From Schizochytrium sp. CCTCC M209059 (lineage: Eukaryota > Sar > Bigyra > Thraustochytrida > Thraustochytriidae), in assembly GCA_000818945.1 (NCBI GenBank), contig JTFK01001317.1:1-54964 (forward strand): 54,964 nucleotides of DNA, read 5' to 3'. Positions within the stretch are counted from its first letter, which is position 1; the number at the start of each line of letters is the position of its first letter. The position numbers were made by a program, and so were the translations under genes. The notes beneath the pieces were generated by a model that was given only the letters and a program-made list of their open reading frames with translations, did no database searches and was not told where the DNA came from. This document shows, piece by piece, positions 11,801 to 22,500 of the stretch.

Positions 11801-13019
11801 CCGTGAGGCCTTGCGTATGTACCTGAGCGCAATTGCATCTAACAAGGGCAGCGGGAGAGCCTGGTATCTCGCCGCTCGCTTCATGGCGCAGTGGATTGGT
11901 CGGTCCCGGGGTGCCAATGAGCGCACGGCCACGTCAAATATCTGCATTGAGGAAATGATGCTAGCTTTACCCGACCTCGAGCTGCGCAGCCAAGACAATG
12001 CATACCATGTAGAGATATGCTTCGAAAAGGCCTGCACGCTGAGCCCCGAGAATCTTGACTGGAAGAAGGACTATGCAAATTTCATCCAGTATACGCGAAG
12101 GGGGCCAAAGGCAAGAGCGATGGAGATTTACGACGAAATCCTCCGTCATGACGCAACGCATCTAATGACGCTCAAAAATTACGCGCTCTTGCTGCAAAAG
12201 CAGGCGCTCAAATCGCTGAACAGAGTGAAAAGGAACGACTCTTTGGCAAAAGTTCTTCGCGTGCGCATCAAGACTAGGAAGTCACTCGAACTTGCTCATA
12301 GGCACTTTTGCACGGCTCTGGAACTTGTTCCCACCGATGCAATTATGCACTTCCGCAATGCTTTGGTTCAGCTGGACATAGTCGTGCGAGTGTTGAGTGT
12401 GAGCGAGGATCCGAATGACGGTCAAGCTGCGATTGACTTGACCATCGACAACGCCCTACGAAGCCTGCGTCAAGGACTCAATCTCGCCGCTGCCTTTCGC
12501 GAGGAGTCTCGAGCGCTCGGAGATCCAACGCCGCGCTTCTTTGATGACGGTGACCAGCGTCGTGCGATCATCGCTGCAACTGCGGTTCTTCGCAGAGTGG
12601 CCAAGCGTCTCGGGATTTGTCGAGAAGCAGTCGATCCTACTCGAAAAGAAGAATTACTCGAAGCCATGAGAGATTGCTTTTCCTGGGGGACGCGAATTGT
12701 AGAGGATGATCTGGAGCAGCTTGGCGTGGTCCACTACAATGCTTCCAATTTGCACTGTGACAACTACAAGAACCAGATCCTTTGTCTTCTTAATGTCATG
12801 GATCCAGGTTTTCGTTTCGCGGGCCCAACATTCGCCGACGCGTCTCGTACTCCATCTGCTCGTCCTCGATCCTCTGACCTTGCGCTCAAGAAGGACGAAG
12901 CGATTATTGCGGAGGTAGAAGCCACGTTCTCCGCCTTACGTAAGTTGCCCGGCCGCGCAGACTTGGCCAGGGATATGTACACCGAGTATCGTAGACACTT
13001 CTTTTCTGATCCCACGTAG
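8850..13019 (+). CDS. Large CLU-domain protein with C-terminal TPR-like region
   Basis: This 1389-residue protein is a divergent member of the CLU (clustered mitochondria) family. The Clu core runs from about residue 170 to 620. It contains ANHQLKGVTALHSINAGLQL, LGYKLVAMSLLPIEGERTL followed by CYGSSDGG, HYFVDFARLFPPQPP, LRPELVRAYPTPLSSDAF, and GVNMRFLGPLF in place of the usual GINIRHLG. About residues 620-930 are low-complexity and Ser/Gln/Pro-rich, with a Cys-rich patch (CANCAPWREGDPAPCRCCC). From about 940 onward helical repeats resembling TPRs follow (DARLRCNLGMALEDRGETRE; ILRHDATHLMTLKNYALLL). CLU proteins bind mRNAs for mitochondrial proteins and affect mitochondrial distribution; whether this distant relative does so is inference. 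Start: first ATG of the frame (MMKRGRLHM), after an upstream GTG. Confidence 0.82.
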   Translation: MMKRGRLHMASRYTEFKHSGASGQGSEAALPASTSVQAFTSRSRGRRAEDDQGLGSANEPAIDQRFARELPATTQRKNSANHGRLSASHQPRATASEPLEVVYEPLFELDQVAPGHEQDTASLRENSRHGEREAQADASLGTPQHDKRSLQAQSSTESTLTRDGASSGQALNFADLETGFDEEFQQLVHEIEPDLTIYKKADTFSKLSKLVRDFKHAAETYGKVIISEKHLPDELKSIQPVTNTVRGFAGGEKYIAGNIFFRLPQDDHRIYGSEALATKEANHQLKGVTALHSINAGLQLPLVAVIRYLGYKLVAMSLLPIEGERTLCYGSSDGGVNLEDDALSGKVLIENVAAALNLARHPVRVSQRWRDQRQSSERWIHLPCDMEVHRITRPTPATENEGNRGDNGEEKGEEDIRHYFVDFARLFPPQPPHHLLAALLREADGFQTQANIQTLEAQAPVRGHHLVYMLRPELVRAYPTPLSSDAFSRFASRRPEHAHFEKNVEEAAGHLIKIVIPRVARILDAARPAHAMFDKDGVERISRHICREMHAKGVNMRFLGPLFRRAETQACKGDLLLEAAARVFKDLLRAEMRMARTRDVRTAVLSPYLERVTAFLNMGFGDTPCQGMIGGGVGADAQSEGCANCAPWREGDPAPCRCCCANDCRRAHPSSMNPRGPSRLASSPAAMGSAEHLDSQTRVNFWCHRLFAFMQEKFWFPEKARFREALINLVRGMVPLLNCHCCVCLWRRCLPPACLFASVQSKCKIVLSAPMQHSCDAALRESLAPGAAQEERAWKVSPGGRPEAPGPWEAHLSSPQTPSSQQRARTLQRQAPESQHSQRSQFSPSSRESPSPRQYGVWSQSRATSPVTPQTQSHAHRVETHSQQEGRRGAHMVVSCFTLRTPFQPDSDLVDLGASTRILPIMEYAQGTEALIRAKLYDKANRVQEANYTRERAVERLSAGLDICPWDARLRCNLGMALEDRGETREALRMYLSAIASNKGSGRAWYLAARFMAQWIGRSRGANERTATSNICIEEMMLALPDLELRSQDNAYHVEICFEKACTLSPENLDWKKDYANFIQYTRRGPKARAMEIYDEILRHDATHLMTLKNYALLLQKQALKSLNRVKRNDSLAKVLRVRIKTRKSLELAHRHFCTALELVPTDAIMHFRNALVQLDIVVRVLSVSEDPNDGQAAIDLTIDNALRSLRQGLNLAAAFREESRALGDPTPRFFDDGDQRRAIIAATAVLRRVAKRLGICREAVDPTRKEELLEAMRDCFSWGTRIVEDDLEQLGVVHYNASNLHCDNYKNQILCLLNVMDPGFRFAGPTFADASRTPSARPRSSDLALKKDEAIIAEVEATFSALRKLPGRADLARDMYTEYRRHFFSDPT

Positions 13020-13899
13020 GCCTATGTAGACCTGTACAATTTAATTAATCGAATATTATGTTGCTGGCGAGTATATGACGTAAAATCGCCAAGAGTCGCA
13101 CACAAGTCACCCCGCATGGCTTTCAAGGCAAAGCTACCCGAATTAAAGTATCTTTAGTGCACGAATTGAAAGCGGAGAGCAGCTACTACCCGCAGCTTCT
13201 CCTCGAGCTGCGCGACCTCTGGGAAGACCTTTTCAAAAGCGAAAATAGCCTCTTGTCTTGAAATGAGTACCCATGTTCGAGTTCGACATTTCCGACACTG
13301 TGACAAGTTTTAAGACCCTAGATTCCATGGAGGGGAGTGACGGGATCGGCAATCCTCTACCGTCTTAATTTTGATAAAGAGCTTTGAGGCAGCCTCACAA
13401 CTTCCTTTTTCGAGACCAGACAGTGGCTCCGAAGATCCCTTGCATAACTTCGCAACCAATGGCTTCATGTGATTACTTTTATTCAACATCTCTAGCACAA
13501 CTTCGCAGCGATGGCTTCATTCGAAGTCAAAAGTTCTTACACAATTCAGACGTACAAGACGCCAAGTGCTCTTCCCAGCTACACACTTGCCCGCGCCCCC
13601 ACCTAACGACCACGCCAAATGACGGTTAGTTAGGTGGTTAAGAACTTTGCCAGTAGCACACGCAGGAGGGTTGCCAGAGAATCGCGAGAGCAGAAACTCA
13701 TCACCACATAGCGCAGCACTCCAAAGAGAGCGCGGAGTGGTCGGAGGGAGTCTAGAGCGCGAGCGGGCGGAGAAAGCGAAGCGGCACGCTCAGGGACGTC
13801 AAGAACCCTACGTGCACAGACAGAAAGAGAAGGAAAGAAGAAAGCAAAGCAAGAGAGCAACGAGCGGGAGTGAAGCGATTTCGTTTTGCGAAGGGGACG
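13020..13899. other. Intergenic region between CLU and importin genes
   Basis: This holds the 3' flank of the CLU gene and the presumed promoter and leader of the importin gene. A TAGGCCTA octamer overlaps the CLU stop codon (13018-13025). A roughly 22-bp motif AACTTCGCA..ATGGCTTCAT is repeated near 13446 and 13499. The last 100 bp are AAG-rich leader-like DNA. No gene is evident. Confidence 0.45.
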
Positions 13900-16800
13900 A
13901 TGGTTGAGCTCACGCAGGTCCTTTCGGCGCTGCTTTCCGTGGACAACAACACGCGAGGGCAAGCAGAGAAGGCGTACCATGAGATGCTGAAAGCTGACCC
14001 TAGACGCGTTGTGGCGTCGCTGGTGGATAATGCTGCATCAGCACAAGTGGATCTCGCGAGCCGGCACTTGGCCTTGGTCCTCACTCGACGCGCGATTCGT
14101 GGAGAGGCTTGGCACAACATGGCCGCGCACGCGAGGCAAAGCGCCGTCAAGGTCATTGTCGATCTTCTGGAAAGGGAAGATAATGTGCGATTAGACATGA
14201 TGGCCGTTCACGCGCTGGTTGTCGTCCCGGCGCAGGAGCTGGCTCAGAACGGCCAGCTCGTGGGATGGGCGATCGAGCAATTGAGCAAGGTTGGATCGGA
14301 AAAGCGCGTCGTCTTTCTCTTTTTGCTTGGCAAGCTCGCCGAGTTCTGCTTCGATCTGGTCAAGCCTCACGTACGCAGGGTGATTGAGGTGCTTGGCCAG
14401 TGCGTGCAGCAGACACAAGAGGTGGAGACGCAACTCTTTGCGTCCGAAGCCGTGTGCCAAGTGGCTCTTAGCTTCGAGCGTCCGCAGGAGCTTCGATCTT
14501 TTCTGGAAGACGCCCTCCCTGCAATGCTTGACGCCGTTTCGCGCGGGCTGGGAGAGAACAGCTCGCAGCGCGCCCAGGATCAGGCGGTGCGCATGCTCGA
14601 GGCCCTCGACGCGCTGAGCGCTAAGTGCATGTGGGCCTTTGACAAATCTCTGGGCCCCATGTGCGTTTCACTGCTGCAGCTCGCTGAGCGTGCATCGCTT
14701 GACGATGGTACGCGATGCCAAGCGCTGTCGCTCTTTGTGGAGCTGGCTCGAAAACGCTCCAAGCTGGCTCTCGGCGGAGACGCTGGCTTTGTTGACAATC
14801 TCATCAGGCTCCTGCTCCGTCTTCAGTGCGAAGACGAGGACTGGCTCGACGATTGGGCCGAGGACTTTCACCCCTCACCTGCGGACATGCTTCTCGTGCT
14901 AAGCCCAGGAATGCGGGGCAGCGCGCTTTCTTCGCTGGAGACCCTGGCTGCCAGTGTATCGGCGGAAGCCGACAAGGAGAACTTTCTCTCGGCCATTTTC
15001 AAGTCAATCGTTCCAGCTTTGCAGTCGGGCGCTCCGGCGGAGCGACTTGCGGGCGTTTCCTCGATGGGCGTTCTCGCGGGCGCGCTCGGCAAGCAAATGC
15101 GATCCTCGCTGGGGGATCTTGTGCACTCAACGCAGAATTTGTGCGGAGACGCCGACTCTCGCGTGCAATACATGGCGCTTGCGGCGCTGCGGGAGCTCGT
15201 CCTCTCGCCGGGCCTCAAGGGGGCCTTCCGTGACGACAACGCAGAGATGGGCGCTTCGATTCTCAGCACGATGCTCGCGGTCCTCGAGGCGGGCGCCTCG
15301 GCCCCGGTCGTGCGATCGTGCGCGTGCAGAGGTCTTGAAGCCTTTCTTGACGAGGAGCTCTGTCCCACGGAACAAATTGAGGGCCCTCAGACGCAGAGGC
15401 TCATTCGCGCTCTGGTGGCCTGCCTGCAAAACGGCAGCGTCGGGCTCCAGGAGGACGCCATGATGGCGCTTGGTCAGGTGGCCGCTGTGGCGGGCGCCGG
15501 ATTTGGCGCCTTTTACGAGGAACTTGTTCCCGGCATCAAGCTGGTCATTGCCGCCCCCGCAGGCCAGGCACCCGTGTCTTCGCGTCAGAATGGCGGTGAG
15601 GGCAATCAGGACGCAGCGCGCGGCGGGGGTGCGCTGCGCGGCGCCGCAATGTCATGCATCGCTGCCATTGCCGAGGCCGTGGGCAAGGAGCGCTTCCAAA
15701 AGGACGCCGACGAGGTCATGGGTCTCTTGTTGCAGGCAAGCGCGGATGACTTTTTGGCGCAGGACGGAATCTTCGACTTTTGCAAGCGAGTCTCGGTGGT
15801 CCTGGGCGACGACTTTGTCCCGTACCTGCCACATGTGCTGCCTATCATTTACCGTGCCCTGGACATGGACGTTGGTCTCAACGTGCAAGACGTACTTGCA
15901 GGCGACGGGAATGGTGCGGCTGGTTCATCTTCTGCCGAGGCCGCTGCTGCCGGTATTCTCGACGACTCGAATGGCCTGGCTACCGTGACCAAGGATGTCC
16001 GCGGCGCGGGAACGTACCGGGTGACGGCCAATGTTTACGTGCTGCAGATGCGCGTTAACGCTCTCGATGCGCTTGATAGCATTGCCGACGCCGTGGGAGC
16101 CGGGATGAGCCCATTTCTCGAGGACGCTCTCACGGTGGTTCTGCCTGCCATCAACGACAAGCTCAACGTGTACGCCGCCGTTAAGGCCGCGGAAGGTGCA
16201 GCCTCGCTGCTGCACGCCGCCTGGAAGTCGCTCTTTGAGCAGGGCCACACCATGGAGCCCGCGCAAAAGCTGCTAGTGACAATTTGCACCGCGCTGCTGT
16301 CTGGACTGGAGCAGGCAAGTCAAACGGATCCGGACGAGGACCCCCTGGAGCATAGCTCGGGGCCCGAGCACCGCGCTGGGTTTGCAAGCGCTTTTGAGCG
16401 ATGCATGCGCATCTGCTGGTTCTCTGGTGGCGAAGACTATGACGAGGAAAGTGGCCGCCCTCAGCCGGAACTCGTGCCGCCTCTTCAGCTTGTTCCGCAA
16501 ATGGTCAATGTGCTGCGCAGCGTTGCGGCTCGGAGCGTGCAGCGCCGCGCAGAGGCCGTTCTGCGCATGAACAACGCGGGCTACGAAGCCGAGGCTATCG
16601 AAGAGTACATGGAAGAGCTCAACGAGTGGGAAACGGAGTTCATGACCGACATCATCGACAGCATTGGCTACATTCTCAAGCTCATCGGCCCTCTCGTGCT
16701 TCCTGTCTTTGACGAGATCCTGCACCCGTTTCTGCAGGTCATTCTTGTCGACCAAAGCGACGCGCTGCGGCACAACGCCATGTGTTTGTATGACGACATT

Positions 16801-17463
16801 ATCGAGTACGGAGGTGCCGGCGCACACAAGTACTTGGACACCTGCTATCCTGCCATGATCCAATATGCGCAGAGCGAGAATGAGCCTCTGCAGCAGAGCG
16901 CCATTTATGGCATTGGGCAAGTTGCGGAGCACGCGCCAAAGCGGTTCGCGCAAGACGCAGGCCGCGTCGTCCAGCTCTTGTCGACGATCATCACGCAGCC
17001 CGACGCTCGCGAGGAGGATAACATTGACGTCACAGAGAATGCCGTATCCGTCTTGGGCAAGGTTTACGCACATCACAAGCAAAACGTGCCCGCCGCCGAA
17101 CTCATGCAGCTTTGGCTGCAGCACCTCCCACTAACCGAAGACCTTGCCGAGGCCAAGTACTCGCACAGACTGCTTGTCCGCCTGCTCGCGGAGAACGATG
17201 CTGGTGTGCTCGGTCCCAACCAGGCCAACCTTTCACAGATTCTTCGTGTTCTTGCCGCACTCTTGGCTACCGTCACCGAAAACGAGAAGATTGCCGAATC
17301 TGGCGCCGACGACGACGACCTCAAAGACATTGTCGACAAGTACACGGAGGAAGCGCTCCCGGACCTTTTATCTTCGATGCTGAAGTCTGCGCCGGATGCG
17401 CAGCGCATAGTTGCGCAGCTTCCGCAGGCCTCGCAGCAGGTTATTCAGGACCTTCTTTCGTGA
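13900..17463 (+). CDS. Importin-5 / karyopherin beta-3 type nuclear import receptor
   Basis: This 1187-residue HEAT-repeat protein matches importin-5 (RanBP5/Kap121), which carries ribosomal proteins and other cargo through nuclear pores under Ran control. The N-terminus (MVELTQVLSALLSVDNNTRGQAEKAYHEM) is the usual first HEAT helix pair. Later family blocks include EDEDWLDDW, LQEDAMMALGQVAAVAG, YLPHVLPIIYRALDMDVG, VYVLQMRVNALDALDSIADAVG and ECMEE-type helices near YEAEAIEEYMEELNEWE. The length is a little above the human protein (about 1097), mostly from small acidic and Gly/Ala-rich loops such as residues near 670-700. The ATG at 13900 is preferred because it starts the family N-terminus; a GTG ten codons earlier is ignored. 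The ORF is unbroken and looks functional. Confidence 0.95.
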   Translation: MVELTQVLSALLSVDNNTRGQAEKAYHEMLKADPRRVVASLVDNAASAQVDLASRHLALVLTRRAIRGEAWHNMAAHARQSAVKVIVDLLEREDNVRLDMMAVHALVVVPAQELAQNGQLVGWAIEQLSKVGSEKRVVFLFLLGKLAEFCFDLVKPHVRRVIEVLGQCVQQTQEVETQLFASEAVCQVALSFERPQELRSFLEDALPAMLDAVSRGLGENSSQRAQDQAVRMLEALDALSAKCMWAFDKSLGPMCVSLLQLAERASLDDGTRCQALSLFVELARKRSKLALGGDAGFVDNLIRLLLRLQCEDEDWLDDWAEDFHPSPADMLLVLSPGMRGSALSSLETLAASVSAEADKENFLSAIFKSIVPALQSGAPAERLAGVSSMGVLAGALGKQMRSSLGDLVHSTQNLCGDADSRVQYMALAALRELVLSPGLKGAFRDDNAEMGASILSTMLAVLEAGASAPVVRSCACRGLEAFLDEELCPTEQIEGPQTQRLIRALVACLQNGSVGLQEDAMMALGQVAAVAGAGFGAFYEELVPGIKLVIAAPAGQAPVSSRQNGGEGNQDAARGGGALRGAAMSCIAAIAEAVGKERFQKDADEVMGLLLQASADDFLAQDGIFDFCKRVSVVLGDDFVPYLPHVLPIIYRALDMDVGLNVQDVLAGDGNGAAGSSSAEAAAAGILDDSNGLATVTKDVRGAGTYRVTANVYVLQMRVNALDALDSIADAVGAGMSPFLEDALTVVLPAINDKLNVYAAVKAAEGAASLLHAAWKSLFEQGHTMEPAQKLLVTICTALLSGLEQASQTDPDEDPLEHSSGPEHRAGFASAFERCMRICWFSGGEDYDEESGRPQPELVPPLQLVPQMVNVLRSVAARSVQRRAEAVLRMNNAGYEAEAIEEYMEELNEWETEFMTDIIDSIGYILKLIGPLVLPVFDEILHPFLQVILVDQSDALRHNAMCLYDDIIEYGGAGAHKYLDTCYPAMIQYAQSENEPLQQSAIYGIGQVAEHAPKRFAQDAGRVVQLLSTIITQPDAREEDNIDVTENAVSVLGKVYAHHKQNVPAAELMQLWLQHLPLTEDLAEAKYSHRLLVRLLAENDAGVLGPNQANLSQILRVLAALLATVTENEKIAESGADDDDLKDIVDKYTEEALPDLLSSMLKSAPDAQRIVAQLPQASQQVIQDLLS

Positions 17464-17984
17464 GTATGCAATCTAATTTTATCTTTTTTCCTTTAAGCTT
17501 CCCGCTTTTTCTTGCGCTGCGCAGCTGTGAATGATGCAGCGAGCAACTTTGTTCGCGCGACCAGAACCGTTTCCCAATGTACCTGAGATGACGTTGGCCC
17601 GTCTTTTTCGCGCTGCAGGAGCTCTCTGTGCGATCGATCTCACGGGCATGACATTCTTCCTTTTGGGCTTCTTCACTGCAACTTTTTTCATCATCGCTTC
17701 CGCCTCCGTCATCGCTTCCACCACTTGCTTGTGCTCAGCTTTTGCTCCTTGCTTTTGCCTTTAGCATTCTTTTTCGCCTTTTCATAACGTGATCCTTCAA
17801 GCAAGCGAGCGAGCGAGCGGCCGAGCCGCGCCACGCCGCGCCGCGCCGCGCCGCGCCGAGCCAAGCGCAGCGAAGCCGCGCCGCGCCGCGCCAAGCGAAG
17901 CGAAGCCACACCTGCCAGGGCAGCACAGCGCGCGCGCGCGAGGGGGGGGTGGGGGCAATAGAAGGAACGAGACAGGGAGCAAGC
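17464..17984. other. Intergenic region with GCCGC repeats
   Basis: This is the 3' flank of the importin gene and the leader of the Cdc73 gene. Between about 17806 and 17910 the DNA is a dense GAGC then GCCGCGCC repeat, followed by a run of Gs at about 17942-17955. These are likely in the 5' leader or promoter of the downstream gene. No separate gene is supported. Confidence 0.45.
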
Positions 17985-19217
17985 ATGGCGGCGACGGCTG
18001 CGACGACGGGCGCAGAGGCGCTGGCGAAGCTGCGCGCGGCGGTGAGCGCCAAGGAGGAGCTCAAGGATGCCGGGGCGGATGTGGAGTTCGCAGACGGCTC
18101 GAAGCTACCCAAGGATATGGAGACCGCGCTGCGAACGAGCGATGGCAAACCGCTCTCCGTCGGGACGATTGCCTTGTACGTTATGCACAGCAGTAACCGC
18201 ACCGTGTACCACAAGGAGCACGCCAAGGAAAAGCAAAGGTTTCCAAACATCATCTCCATTCAATTTATCGCCGGTCGCGAGCTGCTCTCGTATCTGCAGG
18301 GAAAGACCAAGTCGGTGAGCAAGCATTTTTACATTGAGGGCGATTCGAGCGGCAAAGGGACCGCAGGAGCAGCAGCTGCGACAGGCGCTGGTGCCGACGA
18401 TGCCAGCCAGCAGCAGACGCGATCCCAGCAGCAAGCAGATGGGCGGGGCCAACAGGGAAGCTCGCAGGCAGACGAAGGCGGCGCTGGGGTCGAAGGCGGG
18501 CGGCCAAAGCAGACACCTGAAGACCTTCTCTTGCGCAAGATCCAGCGTCGCGAAGGCGTCCGCAGAGACCGCATTAATGTCTTGATGAGCTCCCATAACT
18601 TTGCAGCAGACGTTATGCGTCTCGTGGGCGAGGCCCAGCGGGCCAAGTCGAGCCACAACATGAATGGGTCTTCTGGACCGGCGGAAAAGAAGCGGCGGCT
18701 AAATATTGGGTGCCCCATCATTGTAGTCCCGGCGGCGCCTACCGCGCCAGTCAACCTTTACAACGTGCGCGACTTTTTGCTCGAGGGAAAATTCGTGCAC
18801 GCCGCCGAAGCCAAACGTCGCGATCCGACGCGTAAATCTGAGATCTACCTCGAAAAGAAACTTGGAGAGCATGGCTTTGTGCGATTCAAGATCGTCGACT
18901 CGGTCAAACGCTTCCAGGACCAGCACTGGAAGCGCCTGGCGGCCGTGATCACCTTTGGGCCAACGTGGCAGTTCAAAGACTGGAAGCTCAAGGACACTGC
19001 GCAGATCTTTGACGCCTGCCGCGGCATTCACATTTACTTTGATGACAAAAAGCTTGAGCCGCACATTAGTGACTGGAATGTCGTGAAAATTCCGTTGAAG
19101 AAGGAGAGTCGACACCAAGACTCGCTGCAGCAACATCGCGTTTGGGATGAGGTGGAGCATTTTCTCGTGCATCGCAAGCCAGACTTGCTTGCTTCGGGTA
19201 TTATCAAAATTGCATAG
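17985..19217 (+). CDS. CDC73: Cdc73/parafibromin, Paf1 complex subunit
   Basis: This 410-residue protein is the Cdc73 subunit of the Paf1 complex, which travels with RNA polymerase II and promotes elongation and histone modification. The C-terminal Ras-like domain is clear from about residue 239: IGCPIIVVPAAPTAPVNLYN, VRDFLLEGKFV, VRFKIVDSVKRFQDQHWKRL, VITFGPTWQFKDW and a final WDEVEHFL. The N-terminal part keeps the parafibromin layout, with PLSVGTIALYVMHSS and IQFIAGRELLSYLQGK. The middle (about 125-180) is Ala/Gln/Gly-rich and poorly conserved, as in other members. Length is close to yeast Cdc73 (393) and shorter than human (531). The ATG at 17985 starts MAATAATTGAEALAKLR. Confidence 0.95.
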   Translation: MAATAATTGAEALAKLRAAVSAKEELKDAGADVEFADGSKLPKDMETALRTSDGKPLSVGTIALYVMHSSNRTVYHKEHAKEKQRFPNIISIQFIAGRELLSYLQGKTKSVSKHFYIEGDSSGKGTAGAAAATGAGADDASQQQTRSQQQADGRGQQGSSQADEGGAGVEGGRPKQTPEDLLLRKIQRREGVRRDRINVLMSSHNFAADVMRLVGEAQRAKSSHNMNGSSGPAEKKRRLNIGCPIIVVPAAPTAPVNLYNVRDFLLEGKFVHAAEAKRRDPTRKSEIYLEKKLGEHGFVRFKIVDSVKRFQDQHWKRLAAVITFGPTWQFKDWKLKDTAQIFDACRGIHIYFDDKKLEPHISDWNVVKIPLKKESRHQDSLQQHRVWDEVEHFLVHRKPDLLASGIIKIA

Positions 19218-19571
19218 CGTGGAACCGTTTTCTTTTTCCGCGCCTTTTCAACATGTGCAACTCGAGGATAGAGCACGTCGAGCGATGCGGGGTTTGCAAT
19301 CCGATAGACTCCTCTCCTCTCTTTCAGTATCGTCAATAGAATAAAACGAACAGAAACAAAAACGACACGAAAGTCGTCTATCTGTCCAACGTTCCACGGA
19401 CCTGCACACTGTTGACGTGACGCTAATTAACGATGCAGCCAGCTTTACATATTTCAGTCACTTCCCTTTCCCTTCTTTGGCATCATTTGTCAGCCAGCCA
19501 GGACAAAATAAAAAATAAAACAAATCACAAATTTTAAATCGCAAAACAAGAACAAACTTTTTCCTAAAAGG
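19218..19571. terminator. Convergent 3' flanks of Cdc73 and kinesin genes
   Basis: The two genes converge across about 350 bp of AT-rich DNA. AATAAAA-like polyadenylation signals appear at about 19339 (plus strand) and within the A-rich run near 19505-19525. Assignment as 3' end signals is inference from position and composition. Confidence 0.35.
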
Positions 19572-22500
19572 TCACACATCGTTGATGGCCTCCATGGCCC
19601 TGGCTAACGCCAGCTTGGAACGCTGAAGAGCGCTCTGCAAGCGTGGCGAAGAAAGAAGTTGCTCAGAAACATCGCTACGCGGACTCTCCTGCGCGTCTGG
19701 GACGCGAATTGACAAGTCATGCCCGGTAACGTTTTGTTGCTTGCCAAAGGTCGCGACGGGAGATTTGCCGGTCCCATCATCTGCATTGCCATGCAGCTCG
19801 CGAATCATAAACTCGTAGATTCCGCGTTCTTCCGTGTGCAGCGTAGAAATTGACTCCAGCTTGCTTTCGGCAGATTCTAGACGCTTGCGCATCATTTCAA
19901 CGCGATTTCGCTCATACTGACAAAGATCCTGCGCGTCTGCGAGTTTGTGTTGCAAAACCTGAATCGTCTGAACATGGGCTTTATGCTCGTCCGAGAGCAC
20001 TTTGGCCTGTGAAACCTCGGACGCCTCAGCCCGCACCTTTTCGAGTTCTTGCTCTAGCGCTGCAATGGTCCCTGTTTGGACTTCGATCAATGTGCGAAAG
20101 TCTTTCGCATCCGACTCGGCCTCGCGTGCTCTCTCCTCCAAGGCGTGTTTGAGCTCGCCCCAAGCATCTTCCTGCGTCTCGGTACATTTGTCTTGGTTTT
20201 CTTTGACAATGCGAGCCTCGGCATGAAGATTCTCAATCGAGGCTTCAAGAGAAGCGCAGCGTTCTTCTCTGTCTCGCAAAGCTTCCTCGAGTCGCTGCGC
20301 ACGGGCCTCAAGTTCGTTTATGCGGTTCTGTTGCTGCGCGTGGCTGTCGGACTCGTCTGGCGGACTCTCTTTGTCGTCGACGACGGTTGAATCAATGGGC
20401 TCGGTTTCGGCACTGCCAACCACAGGTCCAGGGCAAGGGGGTTTCTGCGGAGAAGCTGCGCTAGAAGCTGCAGATCCGGACCGAGCCCTGGACTTGGCGT
20501 GTCGACGAGACCGCTTTGACTTGGGAGACCTAGGTACACGATCTCCAGGTGACTTTGATGGCGACTCCAATGCAGCAGCAGAAAAGCGCGCTTCGCGGTC
20601 TGCAAGCGTTTGCCGAAGTTCGTTCAGCTCTTGCTGGAGTTGGTGGAGTTCAAAGCCACGCGTGTCTTCAACAATCGCCCTGCATCGCGCGATTTCTGAT
20701 TCGAGCTCTGCATTGGCTTGCAGAGCAACGTCGAGTTGGGACTGGAGAGCGTCGGCCCGTTGCTGGTCGCCTGCAGCGCGCACCGCGGTATTGCGAAGCT
20801 GCTCGCCAAGTACGGCAACGCGGGCTCGCAAGTCGACGTCAGGCTTCGTTTGATCTGCTTCATGTTCATGTTCGTTCTGCGACGCCGTTTCGACGTCTCG
20901 AACCTTGGCCTCAACTTGGGCGTTAATTTCGAGCTGCTCAAAGAGGGCGTCTTCTAGAAGCTCCTGCGATTCTCGTAGCTCCTGTACGCTCCGACGTTCA
21001 GCCTCGAGCTGCTTGTGCAGCGCAGTGAGATCATCGGACTCGAGGCGCGACGGGCTGCGAGCCGAAAGTGCCGCGATGCGTTCGTTCTTTTCCAAGAGTT
21101 CGTTTTCCAAGTCAGCCATGCGCGATTGGAAATCCGCTGCCATTTTGTCCATGGTGGACTGTAGGTCGTCGACGACTTGCTTGTAGTCGATCTTGGTATT
21201 GACCTCCGGCTCGAGGCTGACGCTCATGGAACGACGACCAAAAAGAAGCGAATTGATGCTCTCCTTTACATTATCGGCACCAGGCCCAACATTGATGACG
21301 AGAGAGACTCGGGCGCGGCCAGAGAGGCTGTCTTGGAGGACCCTCGTGAGCTTGGAATCGCGCCAAGGCACAAATGCAGGTTCTTCGCTGCGGCGCGAGC
21401 GGGTGTCGTCCTCGATGTCTGCAGCATCCTCGCTAAGCAGGTCGGTGTCGAAGCTACTCGCAGCGCCTGGCGTGGCGAGCGCAGCAATGACGTTGCCAAG
21501 GGCCGAGAGTGAGCGATTTATACTTTTGGCCTCTTCAAGTTGCAAGCCTTGAGGATGCGTGCGGTTAACGCGTTCGGATCCTGCAAGGTCAACGCAAGTA
21601 AGCTTTGCGCGCATGGTCTGCGGAGCGGCGTCCGACGCCATGCCCCTCGTATGTTGCACGAGCTGAAGAGTGAAGACGGAGTGCGACCGTGAAGACTTGG
21701 CATTCATGGACGTTTGCGAAACGACCTTGCAACGATCACCGCGGACGAGAAGCTGCATAATCTCCGCAACGGAGGTGACGCGGTGCACGGAGAGCCCTTC
21801 CACTTGATGGCCCGCTGCGACGCCGCTGGATCCGGCTTTGGGCTCGATGAGACGAATCTGGAGCTGGCGCTCTGTTGGATTGAGCAGATCCTGAATGTAA
21901 GAATCCAAATAAATCTGGTAATACGTCACGTACAGAGCGTACGAATAGCGGGCCTGTAGGCGGCCTGTTTTTGCCGCAGACCGCGCCATTTCAACCTTGG
22001 TGTTCAACTCGGCAAAGAGGCTGTGGGCGATCCGCGGGAGAAGGCCGGTCTGCGCCAAGTCTGCGGGGGGTTTCGCTGCGCTGCTGCTACCAAGCGGGCC
22101 AAAGGTCGTAAAGGTTTTTCCAGCACCGGTTTGGCCGTACGCCAAAAGGCAGCCATTGATTCCTTCAAGCACATTGTCAACAAGAGGTTTGCCGACGCTT
22201 TCGAAGACGTCGGCCTGGGAGCTGGCTGGGTCAAAGACGTGGTCGAACTCGAACGTTCTTCGCTTAGCTTTTTCCGGCGTTTGCGAGTACTTTGACGAGG
22301 GCGCAAGCCACGCAGACACTGTCTTTTGCCATGGGTCGGCAAGCACCGCCTTGCGGTTGTTTACGTGACGGATTTCCTCGCCTGGGAGAGGCGGACGAAT
22401 GCGCGCGGCGACGAGGACTCTTTCGCCTGCCGCGACGTCCGAGCCCCCTGGCCCCGGTGTCCTTGCTCGTTTCTTCGCCGACCTCGGGCGAGAGCTTGGT

